A DNA stretch of 33,319 bases from Beijerinckiaceae bacterium (GTDB taxonomy: Bacteria > Pseudomonadota > Alphaproteobacteria > Rhizobiales > Beijerinckiaceae): positions 1 through 33,319 of the forward strand of contig JALORF010000033.1 of assembly GCA_025459195.1 (NCBI GenBank), read 5' to 3'. Positions 1 to 8,699 of the stretch are shown piece after piece. The notes under the pieces were generated by a model, which saw only the letters and a program-made list of their open reading frames with translations, had not been told where the DNA came from and searched no databases. The position numbers were made by a program, and so were the translations under genes. Positions within the stretch are counted from its first letter, which is position 1, and every line of letters starts with the position of its first letter.

Positions 1-517
1 GCAGCCAGCGCGGCGCATGCCGCATGCACACGAGAAGTGCCAGCGGAAACAGGATGTAGAACTGCTCCTCGACACTCAGCGACCACATGTGCAGCAGCGG
101 CTTCTGCTCGGCGTCCGGGGAGAAATAGTTCGTGTCGCGCCAGAAATGCACGTTGGCGACGAACAACACGGTGGCAATCGCACTCCTGGCAAGGCCTATC
201 AGGTCGCCTGGCAACAGCAGTGCGGCGCCTGCCAGCATGGTGAAGACGAGCACGGCCAGAAGCGCGGGCATGATGCGGCGGACACGTCGTTCATAGAAGG
301 CAAGAATCGAGAACGAGCCGTCCGCCATCTCGCGCGCGATGATGCCGGTGATCAGATAGCCGGAGATCACGAAAAACACGTCGACGCCGAGAAACCCGCG
401 CGGAAGCCATTGCGGTGACAGGTGATAGATCACCACCGACAGCACGGCGACGGCCCTGATCCCGTCGATATCGGGCCGATAGGTCTGCTGTCCGGAAGGA
501 GCGCGTGCGGATGTCAT
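1..517 (-). CDS. Acyltransferase 3 family protein (OafA/YrhL-like), N-terminal part, truncated by window edge
   Basis: Reverse-strand translation from CAT at 515-517: MTSARAPSGQQTYRPDIDGIRAVAVLSVVIYHLSPQWLPRGFLGVDVFFVISGYLITGIIAREM...HMWSLSVEEQFYILFPLALLV. Typical R-DIDG-RA-AV, GVD-FFVISG and W-SLSVEEQFY motifs. Not in the ORF track because no stop lies inside the window. Confidence 0.93.
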   Translation of the reverse strand, partial: MTSARAPSGQQTYRPDIDGIRAVAVLSVVIYHLSPQWLPRGFLGVDVFFVISGYLITGIIAREMADGSFSILAFYERRVRRIMPALLAVLVFTMLAGAALLLPGDLIGLARSAIATVLFVANVHFWRDTNYFSPDAEQKPLLHMWSLSVEEQFYILFPLALLVCMRHAPRWL

Positions 518-736
518 GCCGGTCTGTTGCAGGCTCGGTGGTGACAAGGGGAGATCAGACGGGGCAGAAGGGTCAATCCGGCGGGCCAATCGACAACGAC
601 AAGGGTTTCTCATCGCAGGATCACACTTTGCCCTGTCCTGTCCACTCAAACACGGGTGAGCCCGTTAGGTCCGATGGCGATGCCGCCCACGGCATCCGTG
701 CGACGGGCCCTGCGGCATCTGGCCTTGACGGGTAGG

Positions 737-754
737 TGTAAACACAAATTGACG
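737..754. promoter_or_regulatory. Degenerate PpsR/CrtJ-type site upstream of bchG (TGTAAACACAAATTGACG)
   Basis: TGT-N12-ACG; shares ACACAAATTGAC with the perfect site at bchC. Confidence 0.5.
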
Positions 755-779
755 CATCAGGGCGTCAATTGTAGTTGAG

Positions 780-1688
780 ATGTCAGACGCCCGTGTTCAT
801 TCCAGCGCCTCGTCCCGTTCCGCGCTGCCGCGACCGTCGGCGGTTCTGGAACTGTTCAAGCCGATCACCTGGTTCGCGCCGATGTGGGCTTTCGGCTGCG
901 GCGTGGTCTCGTCCGGCCAGCCGGTTGGCGAGCGCTGGCTGGCGGTGGCGCTCGGCGTGCTGCTGGCCGGCCCGCTCGTCTGTGCCACCTCGCAGGCTGT
1001 CAATGACTGGTATGACCGGCACGTCGACGCGATCAACGAACCGGGCCGCCCCATCCCGTCGGGCCGCATTCCCGGGCGCTGGGGGCTGTGGATCGCCATC
1101 TTCTGGACGCTGGTCTCGCTCGGCGTGGCCAGCCTGCTCGGGCCATGGGTTCTGGGCGCGGCCGTGTTGGGGCTGGCGCTGGCCTGGGCCTACAGCGCGC
1201 CACCCTTCCGTCTGAAGAACAACGGCTGGTGGGGCAATTCCGCCGTCGCGTTTTCCTATGAGGGACTGCCCTGGTTCACCGGCGCGGCCATCATGACGGC
1301 GGTTGCGCCGGATTGGCGGATCACGCTGTTTGCCGCGATCTATGCAGCCGGTGCCCACGGCATCATGACGCTCAACGACTTCAAGGCGGTCGAAGGCGAC
1401 CGCCGCATGGGCGTTGCCTCGCTTCCGGTCCAGCTTGGCGAGGCGGCTGCCGCGCGTCTGGCCTGCTGGGTCATGGCGCTGCCGCAGGTGGCGGTCATCG
1501 CGCTGCTGATCGGCTTCGGCAGGCCCTGGCACGGCGCGCTGGTGGCGCTGCTTCTGGCAGCGCAGATGGCGCTGATGCCGCGGCTGCTCTCCGATCCGCG
1601 CCAGCATGCCGCCTGGTATAACGCCACCGGCACCACGCTCTACGTGCTTGGCATGCTGGCTTCGGCCTTTGCCCTGCGTTCCCTCTGA
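780..1688 (+). CDS. bchG: Bacteriochlorophyll synthase (geranylgeranyl/phytyl transferase)
   Basis: 302 aa UbiA-type prenyltransferase; LELFKPITWFAPMWAFGCGVVSSG, NDWYDRHVDAINEPGRPIPSGRI, TLNDFKAVEGDRRMGVASLPV; PGC context. Confidence 0.95.
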   Translation: MSDARVHSSASSRSALPRPSAVLELFKPITWFAPMWAFGCGVVSSGQPVGERWLAVALGVLLAGPLVCATSQAVNDWYDRHVDAINEPGRPIPSGRIPGRWGLWIAIFWTLVSLGVASLLGPWVLGAAVLGLALAWAYSAPPFRLKNNGWWGNSAVAFSYEGLPWFTGAAIMTAVAPDWRITLFAAIYAAGAHGIMTLNDFKAVEGDRRMGVASLPVQLGEAAAARLACWVMALPQVAVIALLIGFGRPWHGALVALLLAAQMALMPRLLSDPRQHAAWYNATGTTLYVLGMLASAFALRSL

Positions 1689-1696
1689 GGCTCGCC

Positions 1697-3124
1697 ATGG
1701 ACCAGACAGCCCCGCTGACAACGCCCTCGCTTTCCGCACCCGCCACAGCCAGCCGAAGGCCTGATCTGGGCTGGCTCGGCATCATCCGGCTCGGGCTGGT
1801 GCAGACCGCGCTCGGGGCCATCATCGTGCTCACCACCTCCACGCTCAACCGCGTGATGGTGGTCGAGCTTGCCCTCCCCGCCATCCTGCCCGGCCTCCTG
1901 GTCGGGCTGCACTATGCCTTGCAGGTCCTTCGCCCGCGCTGGGGCTTCGGGGCCGACAAGGGCCAGCGCGCCACGCCATGGATCATCGGCGGCATGGGCA
2001 TGCTGGCGGCCGGCGGTTTCGTCGCCTCGCTGGCCACCGCGCTGATGACCATCAACCTTCTGGCTGGCATCGGCCTTGCCATTCTTGGCTTCATCCTGAT
2101 CGGCGTCGGCGTCGGTGCCTCCGGAACCTCGTTGCTGGTTCTGCTCGCCAAGCGTGTCGCGCCGGATCGCCGCGCGCCGGCCGCAACGCTTGTCTGGCTG
2201 ATGATGATCTTTGGTTTCGCTGCGACCGCCGGTCTTGCCGGCCATTATCTCGACCCGTTCTCGATCGAACGCATGGTGGCCGTCGCGGCCATCCTGTGCG
2301 CGCTGGCCTTTGCGGTGTCGGTGGTGGCCGTGCTGGGCGTGGAAGGGCAGGGCAGTGCCGCCCCGCCGGCTGCGAAAGCTGACGAGATGCCGTTCCGCGC
2401 CGCCCTGGCCGAGGTCTGGGCGGAGCCGCGGGCGCGGCTGTTCTCGCTGTTCATCGTCATCTCCATGCTGGCCTACAGCGGACAGGACCTGATCCTCGAA
2501 CCCTTTGCCGGCATTGTCTTTGGCTTCACGCCGGGGGGTTCCACCAAACTCTCGGGCGTGCAGCATGGCGGCGTGCTGCTCGGCATGATCTTCGTGGCCG
2601 TGGTGGCTGGTCCTCTGGCCAAGGGCCGCCTTGGGTCACTCGGTTTCTGGACCATGGCCGGTTGCGTGCTGTCGGCGGCGGTGCTGCTGGCCCTTGTCAT
2701 TGCCTCCAATGTCGGGCCTGCCTGGCCGCTGAAGGCCAATGTCTTTGCGCTTGGCGTCGCCAACGGCATCTATGCCGCCGCTGCCATCGGCTCGATGATG
2801 CTGCTGGCAACCAGCGGGCGCGGCGAGCGCGAGGGCACGCGCATGGGCCTGTGGGGCGCCGGGCAGGCGCTCGCCATGGGAGCCGGCGGCCTCGTTGGCG
2901 CAGGCGCTGTCGATCTGGCGAAATGGCTGAGCGGCTCGCCGTTCGTGGCCTATGCCAGCGTCTTCACAGGCGAGGCGATCCTGTTTCTCGTGGCAGCCGT
3001 GCTGGCCGCGAAAGTCGCCGCCTTCAGCGCAACGCCGCAGGGCGTGCCATCGCTGGCAGCGGCACCCCATCTGGCAAAGGGCCAGGCCCTGGCCCTTGGT
3101 TCCAACCTGGAGCGGACGCGATGA
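1697..3124 (+). CDS. PucC/LhaA/Bch2-family MFS transporter (BCD family)
   Basis: 475 aa polytopic protein, LGWLGIIRLGLVQTALGAIIVLTTSTLNRVMVVELALPAILPGLLVGLHY..., between bchG and bchP as in many PGCs. Confidence 0.9.
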   Translation: MDQTAPLTTPSLSAPATASRRPDLGWLGIIRLGLVQTALGAIIVLTTSTLNRVMVVELALPAILPGLLVGLHYALQVLRPRWGFGADKGQRATPWIIGGMGMLAAGGFVASLATALMTINLLAGIGLAILGFILIGVGVGASGTSLLVLLAKRVAPDRRAPAATLVWLMMIFGFAATAGLAGHYLDPFSIERMVAVAAILCALAFAVSVVAVLGVEGQGSAAPPAAKADEMPFRAALAEVWAEPRARLFSLFIVISMLAYSGQDLILEPFAGIVFGFTPGGSTKLSGVQHGGVLLGMIFVAVVAGPLAKGRLGSLGFWTMAGCVLSAAVLLALVIASNVGPAWPLKANVFALGVANGIYAAAAIGSMMLLATSGRGEREGTRMGLWGAGQALAMGAGGLVGAGAVDLAKWLSGSPFVAYASVFTGEAILFLVAAVLAAKVAAFSATPQGVPSLAAAPHLAKGQALALGSNLERTR

Positions 3125-4329
3125 CTGAACCCGAGACCTTCGATGTGGTCGTGGTTGGCGGCGGGCCGGCTGGCGCGACGGCAGCGGCCGATCTGGCTGC
3201 CAAGGGCCATTCCGTGCTGCTGCTCGACAAGGCAGGGCGGATCAAGCCCTGTGGCGGTGCCATCCCGCCGCGCCTGATCCGCGATTTCCGCATTCCCGAC
3301 GAGTTGCTCTGCGCCAAGATCTCCTCCGCGCGGATGATCCCGCCATCGGGCAAGGCGGTCGACATGCCGATCGACAATGGTGGCTATGTCGGCATGGTCA
3401 ACCGCGAGACCTTCGACGAGTGGCTGCGGGTGCGTGCCGGCCAGCAAGGGGCCGAGCGCCGCCGTGGCCAGTTCGAGCGGCTCAGCCGCGCGCCCGATGG
3501 CGTGTCGGTGGTGCATTACACACCCCGGTCTGCCGCAGACCCTGCCGGCAAGCAGGAGGAATTGCAGGTTCGTGCCCGCATCGTGATCGGTGCGGACGGG
3601 GCCGTGTCTGGCGTCGCGCGGGCTGCCATTCCCGGTGCCGACAAGATCCCCTTCGTCTTCGCCTACCACGAGATCGTGCGCGCCCCGGCTGACGGGCCGA
3701 GCTATGACAGCAAACGTTGCGACGTGCATTATGATGGGCGCTTTTCGCCCGATTTCTACTCCTGGGTGTTTCCGCACGGCGACACGATGAGCATCGGCAC
3801 GGGCAGCGCCAACAAGGGCTTCAGCCTGCGTGGCTCGGTGGCCGACCTGCGCCGCCATCTCGCGCTCGACGAGGCTGCCACGATCCGCAAGGAAGGCGCG
3901 CCGATTCCGCTGAAACCGCTGAAGAAGTGGGACAATGGCCGCGACGTGATCGTCATCGGCGATGCGGCAGGCGTGGTCGCGCCATCATCGGGCGAGGGCA
4001 TCTACTATGCCATGGCTTGTGCCCGGCATGCGGCGGATGCGGTTCATCAGGCTCTGGTCAGCGGTGATGCGCGCGCATTGGCCGGCGCCCGAAAGGCCTT
4101 CATGAAAGCCCATGGCCGGGTGTTCTGGATTCTCGGCGTCATGCAGTGGGTCTGGTATCGCAACGACCGCCTGCGCGAGCGCTTCGTGGCGATCTGCAAG
4201 GACAAGGATGTCCAGCGCCTGACCTGGGAATCCTACATGAACAAGGAACTGGTCCGCTCCGATCCGATGGCCCATGTCCGCATCTTCTTCAAGGATCTCG
4301 GGCATCTGCTCGGGGTGGCCCGGACATGA
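3121..4329 (+). CDS. bchP: Geranylgeranyl diphosphate/bacteriochlorophyll reductase
   Basis: ATGA overlap with the preceding gene; 402 aa MTEPETFDVVVVGGGPAGATAAADLAAKGHSVLLLDKAGRIKPCGGAIPPRLI...; FAD-binding N-terminus. ORF-track start at 2662 is an artefactual extension. Confidence 0.95.
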   Translation: MTEPETFDVVVVGGGPAGATAAADLAAKGHSVLLLDKAGRIKPCGGAIPPRLIRDFRIPDELLCAKISSARMIPPSGKAVDMPIDNGGYVGMVNRETFDEWLRVRAGQQGAERRRGQFERLSRAPDGVSVVHYTPRSAADPAGKQEELQVRARIVIGADGAVSGVARAAIPGADKIPFVFAYHEIVRAPADGPSYDSKRCDVHYDGRFSPDFYSWVFPHGDTMSIGTGSANKGFSLRGSVADLRRHLALDEAATIRKEGAPIPLKPLKKWDNGRDVIVIGDAAGVVAPSSGEGIYYAMACARHAADAVHQALVSGDARALAGARKAFMKAHGRVFWILGVMQWVWYRNDRLRERFVAICKDKDVQRLTWESYMNKELVRSDPMAHVRIFFKDLGHLLGVART

Positions 4330-4341
4330 CCGGATCGTTTC

Positions 4342-4857
4342 ATGCTTGATGTGATGGTCGCCCAATGGCCTGCCCTTCTCGTTGCAACGGCCGTCACGCT
4401 GCTCGTGGCTGTGGCTGGCGGTGTGCTGACGGAGATCGGGCCATGGTATAACAGCCTGCGGTTTCCAGCCTGGAAGCCACCGAACTGGGCGTTCGGGCCC
4501 GTGTGGACCGTCATCTTCACGCTCTCCATCGCCTGCGCCGTGCTGGCCTGGGCAGCCACTGCACCAGGTTTGCCGCGCACCGTGCTCGTCGGTCTGTTCC
4601 TGCTCAACGCGGCGCTGAACGTGCTTTGGAACATCCTGTTCTTCACCTTGCGGCGGCCTGACTGGGCCTTGCTCGAAACAGCGCTGCTGTGGCTGTCGGT
4701 TGCGGCTCTGATTGTCTTCATCTGGCCGATGTCGCCAGTCGCAAGCCTGTTGCTTGCCCCTTACCTTGTCTGGGTCTCGATTGCCGGCGCGCTGAACCGC
4801 GCCATCGTGCAGCTCAATGCACCGTTCGCAGGCCGTCCCCATCCGAGGAGTGCCTGA
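4342..4857 (+). CDS. tspO: TspO/MBR family tryptophan-rich sensory protein
   Basis: 171 aa, WYNSLRFPAWKPPNWAFGPVWTVIFTLSI..LNALNVLWNILFFTLRRPDWALLE; TspO signature. Confidence 0.9.
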   Translation: MLDVMVAQWPALLVATAVTLLVAVAGGVLTEIGPWYNSLRFPAWKPPNWAFGPVWTVIFTLSIACAVLAWAATAPGLPRTVLVGLFLLNAALNVLWNILFFTLRRPDWALLETALLWLSVAALIVFIWPMSPVASLLLAPYLVWVSIAGALNRAIVQLNAPFAGRPHPRSA

Positions 4858-4858
4858 G

Positions 4859-5875
4859 ATGGCCCGTCCGTTTCCGTTCACGGCGATTGTCGGACAGGAT
4901 GAGATGAAGCGCGCGCTGCTGGTGGCCGCTGTCGATCCGACCATCGGCGGTGTGCTGATCTTCGGTGATCGCGGCACAGGCAAGTCCACGGCCGTGCGCG
5001 CCCTGGCCCGCTTGCTGCCGCCCATGAAGGCTGTGGAAGGGTGCCCCTATCACTGCGACCCGGCGCGACCGGCGCAGGTCTGCCCTGTCTGTCAGGGGCA
5101 TTCGGGAAAGATGAAATCCCATGTGATACCCGTCCCGGTTGTAGACCTGCCACTGGGTGCCACCGAGGACCGGGTGGTGGGTGCGCTCGATATCGAGCGG
5201 GCGCTTGCCCATGGCGAAAAGGCGTTCGAGCCGGGCCTGCTGGCCCGCGCCCATCGCGGCTTTCTGTATATCGACGAGGTCAACCTGCTTGAGGATCATC
5301 TGGTCGACCTTCTGCTGGATGTGGCGGCCTCGGGCGAGAACGTGGTCGAGCGCGAGGGCCTCAGCGTCCGGCACCCGGCGCGCTTCGTGCTGGTCGGCAG
5401 CGGCAATCCGGAAGAGGGCGAGTTGCGTCCGCAACTGCTCGACCGGTTCGGGCTCTCCGTCGATGTCCGCACGCCGACCGACATTGCGATGCGGGTCGAG
5501 GCCGTGAAGCGCCGCGATGCCTTCGACCGCGATCCGGACGCCTTCAGTGAAGCCTTCGCCGCCGATGAGGAGCGCCTGCGCCGCAAGATTACCGCAGCGA
5601 AAAAGCTGTTGCCCACGGTCGATGTCGCGGATGACACACGCCGCCGCGTCGCGGAACTGTGCGTGGCGCTCGGCACGGATGGCCTGCGCGGGGAGCTGAC
5701 CTTGCTGCGCGCCGCCCGCTCTGTGGCCGCGCTCGACAAGGCGCAGACCGCGACCATGGCCCATGTCAAAGCCATCGCCATGCCGGCGCTGCGCCATCGG
5801 CTGCGCCGCAACCCGCTGGATGAGGTCGGCTCTGGCGTGCGCATCGAGCGGGCACTGGCGGAGGTGTTCGGCTGA
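4859..5875 (+). CDS. bchI: Magnesium chelatase subunit I (AAA ATPase)
   Basis: MARPFPFTAIVGQDEMKRALLVAAVDPTIGGVLIFGDRGTGKSTAVRALARLLP...; Walker A GDRGTGKST, LYIDEVNLLEDHLVD. Confidence 0.97.
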   Translation: MARPFPFTAIVGQDEMKRALLVAAVDPTIGGVLIFGDRGTGKSTAVRALARLLPPMKAVEGCPYHCDPARPAQVCPVCQGHSGKMKSHVIPVPVVDLPLGATEDRVVGALDIERALAHGEKAFEPGLLARAHRGFLYIDEVNLLEDHLVDLLLDVAASGENVVEREGLSVRHPARFVLVGSGNPEEGELRPQLLDRFGLSVDVRTPTDIAMRVEAVKRRDAFDRDPDAFSEAFAADEERLRRKITAAKKLLPTVDVADDTRRRVAELCVALGTDGLRGELTLLRAARSVAALDKAQTATMAHVKAIAMPALRHRLRRNPLDEVGSGVRIERALAEVFG

Positions 5876-7674
5876 TGACAGGCGATGATCCGCGCGCAGG
5901 CCTGATCTGGAAGGACGCCCTGATGGCGGCCGACCTGATCGCGCTTGACCCTGCGGGTCTGGCGGGTGCCGTGATCAGGGCCGGTGCCGGCCCGGTGCGC
6001 GATGCCTGGATGGCGCGGCTGAAGGCGGGCCTGCCCGCCGGCGCGCCGATACTGCGCGCCCCCTGCGATGTCGATGATGCCGCGTTGCTGGGCGGGCTTG
6101 ATCTTGCTGCAAGCCTGTCCGGCGGGCGCACGGTCGCTCAGCGTGGCTTGCTGGCGCGCTGCGATGGCGGCGTTCTGGTCGTGACCATGGCCGAGCGCCT
6201 GGCCCAGACACCCGCTGCCCACATCGCCGCCGTGCTCGATCAGGGCGAGGTGGTCGCCGAGCGCGACGGCATGACCCTGCGCGGGCCGGCGCGATTGGCG
6301 GTCCTGGCGCTCGACGAGGGTCTGGCCGACGATGACCGCCCGCCTGCCGCGCTCTTGGAGCGGCTGGCCTTCCACGTCGACCTGCGCGAGCTGTCGCACC
6401 GCGATCTGGCCAGCCCGGACGCCGCGCCAGCGCGCGCCGACATGGCTGCTGCGCGGTTGCGCCTGCCCGCAGTCACTGTCCCTGATGACATGGTCGAGGC
6501 CCTGTGCGCCGCCTGTGCCGCGCTGGGGGTCGGCTCGGCCCGGGCTCCATTGCTGGCCCTGAAGGTGGCCCGCGCCGCAGCCGCCCTGGCGGGGCATGCG
6601 AGCGTGCGCCACGAGGATGCAGCGCTCGCCGCCCGCCTCGTGATCGCGCCGCGCGCCCTCCACCTGCCGGCCGACAGCGCCCCGGAGGAGCAGGAGGCCG
6701 AGCAGCAGCAGGCCGACACCCCGCCTCAGCCGCCAGAACAGCAGCCCGACGAGGCCGATCAGGGCGAGGTCAAGGCCCTCGATGACACCGTGCTGGAGGC
6801 AGCCCTCGCGGCCTTGCCGCCCGGCCTTCTGGCGCGCCTTCAGGCCACGGCGCAGCGGCTGCGCGCCGGGCAGACGGGCAAGGTCGGGGAAAGCCAGTCG
6901 ACGGTGAAGCGTGGCCGGCCGATCGGCGCGCGCAAGGGCGATCCACGCTCCGGCGTCAGGCTCGATCTGCTGCACACGCTCAGGGCCGCCGCGCCATGGC
7001 AACGCCTTCGCAAGCGCGGGCTCGATCCGGCGCAGGCGCGCCCGCCGGTGGAGATCCGGCGCGAGGATTTCCGGATCAAGCGTTTTCGCGACCGCAAGCA
7101 GACCACCACGATCTTCGTCGTCGACGCCTCCGGCTCGACGGCCCTCGAGCGGCTCGGCGAGGCCAAGGGCGCTGTCGAACTGCTGCTCGCCGATTGCTAT
7201 GTGCGCCGCGACGAGGTGGCGCTGATTGCGTTCCGCGGCACGGGAGCCGACATCCTGTTGCCGCCGACGCGCTCGTTGCACCGGGCCAAGAAGGAACTGG
7301 CGATGATGCCCGGCGGAGGCGGCACACCGCTGGCCGCCGGCATCATGGCTGCCGGCCTGATGGCGGACGAGGTGCGCCGCAAGGGCCGGACACCGACGCT
7401 GGTGGTGATCACCGATGGGCGCGCCAACGTTACGCGCGAAGGCGTGGGCGGCCGGGCGCAGGCTCAGGACGAGGCCATGAGCGCAGCCCGCGCCATCAAG
7501 GCACAGGGCCATCGCACCTTGCTGGTCGACAACTCGGCAAGGCCGGAGCCGCGCGCCGGCAAGCTGGCCGATGATCTTGGTGCGCTCTACCTGCCACTGC
7601 CGCGTGCAAGCTCCGACATGATCTCGAAAGCGGTGCGGGCCAGCGGACCGCAACCGGGCAGTGTGCGGCGATGA
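5875..7674 (+). CDS. bchD: Magnesium chelatase subunit D
   Basis: 599 aa; Gln/Pro/Glu-rich linker; VWA domain FVVDASGSTALERLGEAKGAVELLLADCYVRRDEVALIAFRG; overlaps bchI by one base. Confidence 0.96.
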   Translation: MTGDDPRAGLIWKDALMAADLIALDPAGLAGAVIRAGAGPVRDAWMARLKAGLPAGAPILRAPCDVDDAALLGGLDLAASLSGGRTVAQRGLLARCDGGVLVVTMAERLAQTPAAHIAAVLDQGEVVAERDGMTLRGPARLAVLALDEGLADDDRPPAALLERLAFHVDLRELSHRDLASPDAAPARADMAAARLRLPAVTVPDDMVEALCAACAALGVGSARAPLLALKVARAAAALAGHASVRHEDAALAARLVIAPRALHLPADSAPEEQEAEQQQADTPPQPPEQQPDEADQGEVKALDDTVLEAALAALPPGLLARLQATAQRLRAGQTGKVGESQSTVKRGRPIGARKGDPRSGVRLDLLHTLRAAAPWQRLRKRGLDPAQARPPVEIRREDFRIKRFRDRKQTTTIFVVDASGSTALERLGEAKGAVELLLADCYVRRDEVALIAFRGTGADILLPPTRSLHRAKKELAMMPGGGGTPLAAGIMAAGLMADEVRRKGRTPTLVVITDGRANVTREGVGGRAQAQDEAMSAARAIKAQGHRTLLVDNSARPEPRAGKLADDLGALYLPLPRASSDMISKAVRASGPQPGSVRR

Positions 7675-8699
7675 GCCGCCGGCTTGACTGGACCCGCGAC
7701 GGGGCGGACTGGCCCAACCGCCAGCACAGCCGCTTCGTGCAGGCCGGCGGGCTGGACTGGCACGTCCAGATCATCGGCGACACGCACGAGGGTGAAGGCC
7801 GGGCGGCAAAGCCCGTGGCGCTGCTGCTGCATGGCACCGGGGCGAGTACCCATAGCTGGCGCGATCTTGCCCCACTCCTTGCCAAGCATTTCACCGTGGT
7901 GATGCCGGACCTGCCGGGTCATGGCTTCAGTGGCGATGGCGGCTTCGGCACGCTTTCGCTGCCCGGCATGTCGGAGGCCCTGTCGGCTCTGCTGCACGAC
8001 CTCGACATCAAGCCGGCTCTCGGTGTCGGTCATTCTGCAGGTGCCGCTGTGCTGTTGCGCATGGCGATTGACGGGCAGATCGCGCCGGATCTCATCGTCA
8101 GTCTCAACGGTGCGCTCCAGCCCTTCCCCGGTCTGGCCGGCCAGATCTTCGCGCCGATCGCACGGCTCCTGGTGCTCTGGCCCGTGGTGCCGAGCCTGTT
8201 CGCCTGGCGCGCCAGCGACCCGAATGTGGTCGACGATCTGCTCAAGCGCACCGGCTCGCGGCTCGATCCGGATGGCGTGGCGCAATACCGCCGTCTGGCC
8301 CGCAACCCGGCCCATGTCGGGGCGGCGCTCGGCATGATGGCAAGCTGGGACCTGCCAGGCCTGAAACGCGACCTTGGCCGCGTGCCCTGCCGCGTCCTGC
8401 TGATTGCCGGCGCGCTGGATGAGATGGTGCCGCCCTCCGATGCTGCAACCTCTCTCTCCGAAATCCCCGGCAGTCGCGCCGTGCGTCTCAAGGGGCTGGG
8501 CCATCTGGCCCATGAAGAACAGCCAGGCCTGGTTGCGGGCCTGATCGAGGATGCCTTCAGCGGCCGCGAACTTCGGCTCGGTTCGGCCGGGCGCGAGTTG
8601 CCGGGCAATGCGGACAGGCCGGCAGCCCTCGCTGAGCCCAGGGCCCGCAAGGCTGCCGCACACCAGCATGCGGCCGGAGAGGCCGGGAGACAACCATGA
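7671..8699 (+). CDS. bchO: Alpha/beta hydrolase, magnesium chelatase accessory protein
   Basis: LLLHGTGASTHSWRDLAPLLAKHFTVVMPDLPGHGFS, GVGHSAGAAVLLRMA; located between bchD and crtI. Confidence 0.92.
   Translation: MSRRLDWTRDGADWPNRQHSRFVQAGGLDWHVQIIGDTHEGEGRAAKPVALLLHGTGASTHSWRDLAPLLAKHFTVVMPDLPGHGFSGDGGFGTLSLPGMSEALSALLHDLDIKPALGVGHSAGAAVLLRMAIDGQIAPDLIVSLNGALQPFPGLAGQIFAPIARLLVLWPVVPSLFAWRASDPNVVDDLLKRTGSRLDPDGVAQYRRLARNPAHVGAALGMMASWDLPGLKRDLGRVPCRVLLIAGALDEMVPPSDAATSLSEIPGSRAVRLKGLGHLAHEEQPGLVAGLIEDAFSGRELRLGSAGRELPGNADRPAALAEPRARKAAAHQHAAGEAGRQP

Noticed and set aside
679-696. GATGCCG-ccca-CGGCATC hairpin upstream of bchG
   Set aside because: Good stem but no T-tract, and the neighbouring minus-strand gene reads away from it; insufficient to call a terminator or attenuator.
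5296-7653. 785-aa minus-strand ORF opposite bchI/bchD
   Set aside because: Shadow ORF in a GC-rich genome; Arg/Gly/Ala-rich low-information translation, antisense to well-supported bchI and bchD.
8565-8699. About 45-aa Ala/Arg-rich C-terminal tail of BchO as a novel domain
   Set aside because: Low-complexity tail ending in a normal ATGA overlap with crtI; nothing indicates a separate domain.
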